In this document: one piece after another, positions 1 to 5,165 of the stretch
How the letters are laid out: the number at the start of each line of letters is the position of its first letter
Numbering within the stretch: the first letter of the stretch is position 1
From: an uncultured Mediterraneibacter sp.
Lineage (GTDB): Bacteria; Bacillota; Clostridia; Lachnospirales; Lachnospiraceae
Direction of reading: 5' to 3'
DNA: 12,188 nucleotides
Assembly (NCBI GenBank): GCA_934418295.1
Contig: CAKRWZ010000050.1
Coordinates: 1-12,188 of the forward strand
Notes under the pieces: model-generated
Database searches by the model: none
The model's input: only the letters and a program-made list of their open reading frames with translations
What the model was told of the DNA's origin: nothing
Position numbers and translations under genes: made by a program

Positions 1-506
1 ATCTGGGCATATCTACGGAAGAAATCTGGAAACGGGTAGAAAGCAGCCTGAAAGCAGTCGGAATGTATGAATATCGTAAAAATTCTCCAAACAAGCTTTC
101 CGGCGGACAAAAGCAGAGGGTGGCCATCGCGGGAGTGCTGGCGATGGAGCCGAAATGCATCGTGCTGGACGAAGCAACGGCGATGCTGGATCCAAACGGC
201 CGAAAAGAAGTCATGAAGATTGTCCGCGAATTTCGGGAGACCCGAAATATGACCGTGATCCTGATCACGCATTATATGGAAGAAGTGGTGGATGCGGATC
301 GGGTTTATGTGATGGACAAAGGAAAAGTCGTCATGACCGGGACTCCGAGAGAGATTTTCGGTCAGGAAGAAGAATTGAAAAGGTACAGGCTGGATGTGCC
401 GCAGGTGACGGCTCTGGCCCATGAACTGCGCCGGCGGGGGCTGGATATCCCGGCCGGGATTTTAAAGATGGAAGAGTTGGTGGAGGCAATATGTCGATTA
501 AGTTAG
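1..506 (+). CDS. ecfA1: ECF transporter ATPase EcfA1 (CbiO family), 3' part
   Basis: Cytoplasmic ATP-binding subunit of an energy-coupling-factor (ECF) vitamin/metal transporter; with EcfA2 it forms the ATPase pair that drives EcfT and exchangeable substrate-binding S subunits. The gene enters open from the left edge (frame with codons at 3, 6, 9...), so the Walker A region is outside the window. Visible in order are the ABC signature LSGGQKQR, the Walker B segment CIVLDEATAMLDP, the switch histidine in ILITHYMEE, and the C-terminal extension typical of EcfA proteins (VPQVTALAHELRRRG). The Ala after the catalytic Glu (DEAT instead of DEPT) is usual for EcfA1 and argues for EcfA1 rather than a second EcfA2. 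The TAG stop lies inside the start of ecfA2 (16-base overlap), implying coupled translation. An internal ATG at position 63 is not the true start, because the reading frame is open and homologous upstream of it. Confidence 0.93.
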   Translation, partial: LGISTEEIWKRVESSLKAVGMYEYRKNSPNKLSGGQKQRVAIAGVLAMEPKCIVLDEATAMLDPNGRKEVMKIVREFRETRNMTVILITHYMEEVVDADRVYVMDKGKVVMTGTPREIFGQEEELKRYRLDVPQVTALAHELRRRGLDIPAGILKMEELVEAICRLS

Positions 507-1339
507 AAAACCTGAATTTTGTATACGGTCAGGGAACAGTTTATGAAAAACAGGCGCTTACCGACATCAGCCTGGAAATCCCTTCCGGACGTTTTGTGGG
601 GATCATCGGTCATACCGGATCAGGAAAATCCACGCTGATACAGCATTTTAACGGATTGATCCGGGCAACGTCGGGGGCACTCTATTTTAACGGGGAGAAC
701 ATCTACGCAGATGGCTATAATATGAAAAAACTCCGGGAAAAAGTGGGGCTGGTCTTCCAATATCCGGAGTATCAGCTGTTTGAAACAGACGTTTTGACAG
801 ATGTGTGCTTTGGACCTAAAAATCAGGGTCTTTCTCCGGAGGAATGCGAGAGAAGGGCGACAGAAGCATTGGAGCTGGTGGGTTTTCCGGAGAAATATTA
901 TCGGAAATCTCCTTTTGACCTGTCCGGCGGACAGAAGCGCAGGGCGGCCATTGCAGGAGTGCTGGCCATGAAGCCGGAGGTGTTGGTTTTGGATGAGCCC
1001 ACGGCGGGGCTGGACCCCATGGGGCGCGATCAGATATTGGATCAGATCTCATATCTGCACAGGCAGACAGGGATCACAGTGATTCTGGTTTCCCACAGTA
1101 TGGAGGATATCGCCAAATATGTGCAGCAGATCATCGTGATGAACAAGGGAGAAAAGTTGTTCGACGGGACGCCAAAAGAGGTGTTTTCCCACTATAAAGA
1201 ACTGGAAGAAATCGGACTGGCAGCGCCGCAGGTGACTTATGTGATGCATGCTTTGGCAGACCGGGGGATCCCGGTGGATACCAATGTGACGACCGTGTCG
1301 GAAGCAGCAGACGAGATTATGAGGAGAATACATGATTAG
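491..1339 (+). CDS. ecfA2: ECF transporter ATPase EcfA2 (CbiO family)
   Basis: Second ATPase of the ECF module, 282 residues, the normal full length. It hydrolyses ATP together with EcfA1 to power uptake of vitamins such as riboflavin, biotin, folate or cobalamin, depending on which S subunit is bound. Seen in the sequence: Walker A GHTGSGKST (residues 40-48), Q-loop VFQYPEYQLFE (about 89-98), signature LSGGQKR (144-150), Walker B VLVLDEPTAGLDP (about 164-176), and switch His202 in VSHSMED. The PEYQLFE motif after the Q-loop Gln is characteristic of EcfA2. The C-terminal part repeats the APQVTYVMHAL pattern found in EcfA1. The start overlaps ecfA1 by 16 bases and the stop overlaps ecfT by 8 bases. 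All catalytic motifs are intact, so the protein should be active. Confidence 0.96.
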   Translation: MSIKLENLNFVYGQGTVYEKQALTDISLEIPSGRFVGIIGHTGSGKSTLIQHFNGLIRATSGALYFNGENIYADGYNMKKLREKVGLVFQYPEYQLFETDVLTDVCFGPKNQGLSPEECERRATEALELVGFPEKYYRKSPFDLSGGQKRRAAIAGVLAMKPEVLVLDEPTAGLDPMGRDQILDQISYLHRQTGITVILVSHSMEDIAKYVQQIIVMNKGEKLFDGTPKEVFSHYKELEEIGLAAPQVTYVMHALADRGIPVDTNVTTVSEAADEIMRRIHD

Positions 1340-2135
1340 AGATATTACGATCGGACAATATTATCCGGCGGACGGGGTTCTGCACAAGCTGGATCCTAGG
1401 ACAAAGCTGGCATGTACCCTCCTGTTTCTGGTGTCTTTATTTGTGCAGAACAATGCCTGGGGCTATCTGCTGGCAACGGTATTTTTGGGAACCATGATTT
1501 TCCTTTCAAAGGTTCCTTTGAAATATATTTTAAAAGGATTGAAACCGGTCCTTATTATTTTATTGTTTACGGGGATTTTGAACCTGTTCTTTACCAAAGG
1601 CGGGAAGGTGTTGGTGTCTTTCTGGATCTTCAAGATCACGGAAAGAGGACTGAGAACGGCGATCCTTATGGTGATACGCCTGATCTATCTGGTGACAGGG
1701 TCGTCTCTTATGACCTTTACCACGACACCAAATGCGTTGACTGACGGTATTGAATCGGCGCTTCGCCCGTTAAATAAGATCAAAGTACCCGTCCACGAGG
1801 TGGCGATGATGATGTCTATCGCACTGCGGTTTATTCCCATCTTGCTGGAAGAAACGGATAAGATCATAAAGGCACAGACAGCCAGAGGGGCTGACCTGGA
1901 GTCGGGAAATCTGATCCAGCGTGCGAAAAACATGATCCCGATCCTGATCCCGCTGTTCGTATCGGCATTTGACCGGGCAGAGAATCTGTCGGATGCGATG
2001 GAAGCACGGTGTTACCGCGGCGGGGACGGAAGGACAAAAATGAAACCGTTGGTTTACAGAAAACGGGATTGGATAGGATATCTGATTATGCTGCTTTATT
2101 TTGGCGGGATGATCGCCATAGGGCAATTATTATGA
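1332..2135 (+). CDS. ecfT: ECF transporter transmembrane subunit EcfT
   Basis: Membrane scaffold of the ECF transporter (267 residues). It links the ATPases to the S subunit and transmits the ATP-driven movement that topples the S subunit to release substrate inside the cell. The protein is strongly hydrophobic, with membrane segments around residues 26-58, 70-88, 108-130 and 248-266. The two diagnostic coupling-helix motifs are present: ARG at 184-186 (AQTARGAD) and the second ARC/ARG-type motif at 225-227 (AMEARCYRGG), where Cys replaces the common Gly. These fit the ATPase grooves. It starts inside the end of ecfA2 and its TGA overlaps the truA ATG (ATGA), so ecfA1-ecfA2-ecfT-truA is one translationally coupled unit. 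No S-subunit gene is present in the window, consistent with a group II (shared) ECF module whose S subunits are encoded elsewhere. Confidence 0.95.
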   Translation: MIRDITIGQYYPADGVLHKLDPRTKLACTLLFLVSLFVQNNAWGYLLATVFLGTMIFLSKVPLKYILKGLKPVLIILLFTGILNLFFTKGGKVLVSFWIFKITERGLRTAILMVIRLIYLVTGSSLMTFTTTPNALTDGIESALRPLNKIKVPVHEVAMMMSIALRFIPILLEETDKIIKAQTARGADLESGNLIQRAKNMIPILIPLFVSAFDRAENLSDAMEARCYRGGDGRTKMKPLVYRKRDWIGYLIMLLYFGGMIAIGQLL

Positions 2136-2896
2136 AACGGATAAAACTGACAGTAGCTTATGACGGAACGGCCTTTTCCGGCTGGCAGTCACAGCCGGAG
2201 CAAAGAACGGTGGAAGGCGTGATAAACGAAGCACTCTCCAGGCTGACGGGAGAAAAAACAGCGGTGATCGGGGCCAGCAGAACGGATGCAGGGGTACATG
2301 CACTGGGAAATGTGGCAGTATTCGATACGGCATCGGAAATCCCGGCGGAGCGTTTTTGTTATGCATTAAACCCGCTTTTGCCGGAAGATGTGGTGGCAGT
2401 ACATTCAGAGAGGGTGGAGCCGGACTGGCATCCGCGCCATCAGAAGTGCCGGAAGACTTATGAATATCGGATACAAAATGCAGAAATGCCGGATCCGACC
2501 CGGCGGCGTACCAGCTGCTTTGTATCCTTTCCTTTAGATATAGAAGCGATGCGAAAAGCGGCAGAATATTTGAAAGGTACCCATGATTTTGCCAGTTTTT
2601 GCTGTGTGCGGACGAATGTCAAAGATACCGTGCGCACCATTTACAGCTTGAAACTGGAACAGCAGGCGGATGAAATCCGGCTGACTGTGGAAGGAAATGG
2701 ATTTTTATACAATATGGTCCGGATCATTGCAGGGACACTTCTGCAGGTAGGAAGAGGATATTTTCGGCCGGAACAGGTAAAAAAAATGCTGGAAGCCAAA
2801 AATCGGATCGAGGCGGGAGCGACAGCACCTCCCCAAGGACTTCGGCTGGTACGGATCGATTACGAAGAAGAGAGAAAAGAGGAGGGATACAAATGA
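2132..2896 (+). CDS. truA: tRNA pseudouridine(38-40) synthase TruA
   Basis: Cytoplasmic tRNA modification enzyme that isomerises uridines 38, 39 and 40 in the anticodon arm of many tRNAs to pseudouridine. The 254-residue length is normal. The N-terminal YDGTAFSGWQ motif and the catalytic motif SRTDAGVHA with nucleophile Asp52 are visible, as is the C-terminal block GNGFLYNMVRIIAGTLLQVG typical of the family. The start at 2132 is chosen because its ATG overlaps the ecfT TGA (ATGA) and gives the standard MKRIKLTVAYDG beginning. The frame stays open further upstream (to 2009), but that extension lies within ecfT in another frame and has no TruA similarity. There is no strong ribosome binding site, so translation is probably coupled to ecfT. 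The ecfT-truA order is widely conserved in Firmicutes. Confidence 0.96.
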   Translation: MKRIKLTVAYDGTAFSGWQSQPEQRTVEGVINEALSRLTGEKTAVIGASRTDAGVHALGNVAVFDTASEIPAERFCYALNPLLPEDVVAVHSERVEPDWHPRHQKCRKTYEYRIQNAEMPDPTRRRTSCFVSFPLDIEAMRKAAEYLKGTHDFASFCCVRTNVKDTVRTIYSLKLEQQADEIRLTVEGNGFLYNMVRIIAGTLLQVGRGYFRPEQVKKMLEAKNRIEAGATAPPQGLRLVRIDYEEERKEEGYK

Positions 2897-3789
2897 TCAA
2901 GGTAATTGTAAGTGATCTGGATGATACGCTGCTCGGCAGCGATCATAAGATCTCAAAAGTAAACGCAGATACGATCAAAAAGGCACAGGATGCGGGGTAT
3001 CGGTTTATCGTGGCTACAGGACGGCAGCAGACAGGCGCAGACAGCGTGCTGGTACCGGCACACATTACGTGCGAGTGTATCGTGGCCAGCGGAGCAGAGG
3101 TAAACGATGCGGAAAGAAACAACCTGAAGCGGATCTGTATGACCTATGAAGAACTGGAAAAAGTAGTGGAAATCGAGTCCGCTTACGGAATGCGCCTGCT
3201 GTTTTTCACGGATCAGGGCGATTACATGATCGGAACCGAAAAGGAAAAGGATGAGCTGATCGTAGAAGAAGTGGCTATGTTCTTCCTCAGCAAATCGGTA
3301 GAAGAAATCCGAAATTCCGAATATTACAAAGTGCGCGATGAAATGGTACATCGGCTGGAAAGAGTGACGGATTTTGAAAAGCAGAAGATCGAGGTCTATA
3401 AAATCTTTGTGTTTTCCCAGGATTTTGAGCGTCTGAAAGAAGCAAAAAAAGCATTGGAAGGGATTGATTTTATTTCCACGGCGACGGCCTTTATCAACAG
3501 TATTGAAATAACCAGCATCAAAGCACAGAAGGGCCCTGTATTAAAAGAATTTATCGAAGAGCGGGGCTACACCATGGATGAAGTCATGATCCTGGGCGAC
3601 AGCCCTAACGACTGGTCCATGTTTGACATGGATTTCGGTGCTACGGTAGCGGTTGCAAACGGCTATGAAGAGATCAAAGATGCGGCACAATATATCACGA
3701 AAAGCAATGCAGAGAACGGAGTTGCCTATGCCATTGAAAAGGTGATGGCCGGAGAATTGGAAGAGCTGCGGAATCCAAAGCAGAAGTAG
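2893..3789 (+). CDS. Cof-type HAD-IIB family phosphatase
   Basis: Predicted cytoplasmic sugar-phosphate or cofactor phosphatase of the haloacid dehalogenase superfamily, Cof subfamily (IIB cap), 298 residues. Motif I is SDLDDTLL with the nucleophile Asp8 and acid/base Asp10. Motif II is the Thr of ATGR (Thr42). Motif III is a Lys in the region around IKAQKGPVLKEF. Motif IV is LGDSPNDWSMF with Asp236 and Asp240, which bind Mg2+. The cap domain lies between motifs II and III. All catalytic residues are intact, but the substrate cannot be predicted. The ATG overlaps the truA TGA (ATGA) and is preceded by a strong GAGGAGGG ribosome binding site, which fixes the start. It is the last gene of the left-hand operon; a new promoter begins 3 bases after its stop. 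A degraded partial copy of the 3' part of such a gene lies downstream at 4089-4154. Confidence 0.9.
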   Translation: MIKVIVSDLDDTLLGSDHKISKVNADTIKKAQDAGYRFIVATGRQQTGADSVLVPAHITCECIVASGAEVNDAERNNLKRICMTYEELEKVVEIESAYGMRLLFFTDQGDYMIGTEKEKDELIVEEVAMFFLSKSVEEIRNSEYYKVRDEMVHRLERVTDFEKQKIEVYKIFVFSQDFERLKEAKKALEGIDFISTATAFINSIEITSIKAQKGPVLKEFIEERGYTMDEVMILGDSPNDWSMFDMDFGATVAVANGYEEIKDAAQYITKSNAENGVAYAIEKVMAGELEELRNPKQK

Positions 3790-3792
3790 CGG

Positions 3793-3824
3793 TTGACAAA
3801 ACAGGCAGATTATCCTACTATAAT
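3793..3824 (+). promoter_or_regulatory. Sigma-A type promoter for the MotA/DUF2149/cohesin operon
   Basis: A perfect TTGACA -35 hexamer lies at 3793-3798, 3 bases after the HAD stop codon. A perfect TATAAT lies at 3819-3824 with a rather long 20-base spacer; the overlapping TACTAT at 3816-3821 gives the ideal 17-base spacing. Transcription would begin near 3830 and run into the folded leader, so the downstream genes have their own transcript separate from the ecf-truA-HAD operon. No intrinsic terminator is visible between the HAD stop and this promoter, so read-through from upstream is also possible. Confidence 0.62.
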
Positions 3825-3847
3825 AAAAGCAGAAAGTAAAATATAGA

Positions 3848-4002
3848 ATGATGCAGTCGCAGAAAGCATTGATAGGAAAACCGGTGGGATTCCGGTACCA
3901 AACAGATTGATTCTGAATGAGCGGATAGTCCGCAAAACCCTGCTGCTTCATATGAAGAAAAGAAAATCTTCATGGAAGGATAGGGGATCATAAGGTGGCT
4001 GT
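3848..4002 (+). promoter_or_regulatory. Cobalamin-riboswitch-like leader (divergent)
   Basis: Folded 5' leader whose conserved blocks fall in the order expected for a cobalamin (B12) riboswitch. They are GATAGGAAAA (3871-3880, compare consensus AGGGAA); hairpin ACCGG/CCGGT (3880-3884 with 3892-3896) whose GGTGGGATTCC matches the GGTGnnAnTCC core; a small hairpin CAGA/TCTG (3903-3906 with 3912-3915); a perfect GCGGA/TCCGC hairpin (3921-3925 with 3929-3933); the CCCTGCTG segment (3938-3945) in the place of the usual GCCACTG; a peripheral hairpin ATGAAGA/TCTTCAT (3952-3958 with 3967-3973); and GGAAGG followed by GATCATAAG (from about 3975 to 3994). A closing helix can form between 3853-3860 and 3995-4002 (8 pairs including three G-U). 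The same 5' segment can alternatively pair with 3940-3951, suggesting a switch. The canonical CCCGCnACTGT block and a full B12 box are not recognisable, so it is a divergent member at best. It ends directly at an intrinsic terminator, implying repression of the operon by ligand. Confidence 0.66.
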
Positions 4003-4038
4003 AAAAAACTCTCTTGAAGATGTCAGGAGAGTTTTTTT
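4003..4038 (+). terminator. Intrinsic terminator of the leader
   Basis: The stem ACTCTCTTGA (4008-4017) pairs with TCAGGAGAGT (4023-4032) around a 5-base AGATG loop, with a single G-U pair. The preceding A run (4003-4008) can lengthen the stem against the following run of seven T (4032-4038). This is a strong Rho-independent terminator about 135 bases upstream of the first start codon of the operon. Its position right after the riboswitch-like fold suggests conditional read-through rather than the end of the HAD transcript. Confidence 0.85.
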
Positions 4039-4059
4039 ATTGCATAAATATTTTATTTA
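4036..4059 (+). repeat. Post-terminator AT-rich box, copy 1
   Basis: An AT-rich 24-base block directly after the terminator, with core GCATAAATATTTTATTTA. It matches positions 10772-10794 after the stem-loop of the second leader with one mismatch and one gap. In both places it sits between a terminator-like hairpin and the purine-rich region upstream of a start codon. Its role is unknown; shared ancestry of the two leaders is the simplest explanation. Confidence 0.6.
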
Positions 4060-4088
4060 CAGAAAAGAAGAGAGACAGAGTCCGGTCT

Positions 4089-4154
4089 GTGTTTGACAAG
4101 GATTTCGTTGCTATAGTAGCTGCTGCAAACGGCTATATAGAAAACGGTAAGTGA
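4089..4154 (+). pseudogene. Remnant of a Cof-type HAD gene 3' end
   Basis: Positions 4091-4140 match 3621-3670 of the intact HAD gene at 42 of 50 bases without a gap. Read in the corresponding frame they give FDKDFVAIVAAANGYIENGK and then TGA, against FDMDFGATVAVANGYEE in the intact protein. The remnant then appears to jump, by loss of roughly 45 bases, to a stretch like the AENG of the intact C-terminus. There is no start codon, catalytic domain or other HAD motif left. It sits inside the 5' untranslated region of the next gene, between the leader terminator and the ribosome binding site. It is either a partial duplication of the neighbour or what is left of a second, paralogous HAD gene. 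Confidence 0.78.
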
Positions 4155-4172
4155 TGAAAAGGGAGAAAAAGA

Positions 4173-4817
4173 ATGCAGGTAACCAGCCAAATTTTACATG
4201 AAATCGGTCAATATTTAAAATTGCCATGTACCATCATTTTATTTCTGCTGATGGCGGTGTCTGTGGTGGAACTCGGATATTTCTTTTGTGAAGCAGTTGG
4301 GAGATGTAAAAAGAAAAAATGTGATACGGTGGCAATGTTGCATGAAATAGACGGGAAATCGGTTACAGATGTCAAAAAGATCGTAGACGGGACAGCACTT
4401 TTGAACCGGCAGAAAAAAACAATCCTCAGATTATTGGAAACATCCGACTTGGAGCCGGAGGTGAGAGAAGCAGCAGCCAGAAGATTACTGGAACAGGAAG
4501 AAGAGTATTACCATAAGATTTTATCTGCAACGAATATGGTTGCAAAATTGGGACCAATGTTCGGACTTTTGGGAACGCTGATTCCGTTGGGACCGGGGAT
4601 TGTAGCCTTGGGGCAAGGAGATACACAGACTCTTTCCCAGGCAATGGAATACGCTTTTGATACGACGATTGCGGGTTTGATTTCGGCAGCGGTTTGCTCT
4701 GTCATTTCAATGTGCCGTCAAAAGTGGTATAAAAGAGAGATTGAAGACTTGGAAGTGGTCATGGAAGGCTGCCTGACAGAGATGCAGAGCTTAAAAGCTT
4801 CGGAAAAGGAGGCGTAA
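4173..4817 (+). CDS. MotA/TolQ/ExbB-type proton channel family protein
   Basis: Integral membrane protein (214 residues) predicted to conduct protons as part of a force-generating complex, as do ExbB, TolQ and MotA. Three hydrophobic segments are visible: about 18-38, 122-147 (MVAKLGPMFGLLGTLIPLG) and 161-183 (AFDTTIAGLISAAVCSVIS). A cytoplasmic, charged, helical loop lies between the first two, the standard ExbB topology. The LGPMFGLLGTL segment and the AFDTTIAGL motif, with Thr164/Thr165 at the start of the third helix, match the family signature around the conserved TM3 Thr of ExbB/TolQ. The start is set by GGGAG seven bases upstream. It is the first gene of the leader-controlled operon and is followed 2 bases later by the DUF2149-like gene, its probable partner. 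No flagellar, tonB or tol genes are nearby, so motility or outer-membrane roles are unlikely. Confidence 0.86.
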   Translation: MQVTSQILHEIGQYLKLPCTIILFLLMAVSVVELGYFFCEAVGRCKKKKCDTVAMLHEIDGKSVTDVKKIVDGTALLNRQKKTILRLLETSDLEPEVREAAARRLLEQEEEYYHKILSATNMVAKLGPMFGLLGTLIPLGPGIVALGQGDTQTLSQAMEYAFDTTIAGLISAAVCSVISMCRQKWYKREIEDLEVVMEGCLTEMQSLKASEKEA

Positions 4818-4819
4818 AA

Positions 4820-5140
4820 ATGCTTCGGAAAGGTAGATTGAAAGATGACAAAAAAACAGGATTTGAAGATACAAGTCCTGATCCCATGAGTTATATGGCA
4901 AATTTGTCAGATGCGATGCTGGTGCTGGCTTGTGGTTTGATGGCAGCATTGATCTTATATTGGAAAGTAGATCTGAAAAATTCAAGAACAACAGATCTGT
5001 CGGAAAAAAACATAGAAAAAATAGATGTATCGGAAGTGGAAGAAAAAGACGAAGAGATTTCCATGGAAGGATATAAGACAAAGATTGTATATGAAGATCC
5101 GAAAACAGGAGATCTCTACATTATAGATGGTTCGAAGTAA
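4820..5140 (+). CDS. DUF2149-like small membrane protein, probable ExbD/MotB-like partner
   Basis: 106-residue protein with one membrane helix (about residues 30-49, DAMLVLACGLMAALILYWKV). It is preceded by the block DPMSYMANLSD and ends with an exposed tail carrying YEDPKTGDLYIIDG. The DPM..NL.D.MLVLA.GL..AL pattern and the C-terminal Y.DP.TG.LY motif are what I associate with family DUF2149, which I recall being encoded next to MotA/TolQ/ExbB-type genes. Asp31 at the N-terminal edge of the helix is placed like the proton-relay Asp of ExbD, TolR and MotB (inference). Predicted topology is N-terminus inside and C-terminus outside, with about 57 residues, many acidic, facing the wall. It has an AGGAGG ribosome binding site 7 bases before the ATG, immediately after the proton-channel gene. 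The length is far shorter than ExbD with its folded periplasmic domain, so any force transmission would differ. Confidence 0.8.
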   Translation: MLRKGRLKDDKKTGFEDTSPDPMSYMANLSDAMLVLACGLMAALILYWKVDLKNSRTTDLSEKNIEKIDVSEVEEKDEEISMEGYKTKIVYEDPKTGDLYIIDGSK

Positions 5141-5165
5141 GGCGGTTAAGGTGGCCGAAGGGAAA

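Noticed and set aside
2009..2131. Upstream extension of truA to an ATG at 2009
   Set aside because: The extra 41 residues are the ecfT coding region read in another frame; the ATGA overlap at 2132 and the family-typical N-terminus fix the start.
4093..4122. Second promoter (TTGACA with TATAGT) within the HAD remnant
   Set aside because: The spacing between the hexamers is only about 13 bases, and the TTGACA is explained by the Phe-Asp codons of the decayed HAD copy.
5127..5165. Longer start for the cohesin scaffold (ATG at 5127)
   Set aside because: It overlaps the DUF2149-like gene and puts 13 charged residues before a clear signal peptide; the ATG at 5166 gives a standard MKKKRW start.
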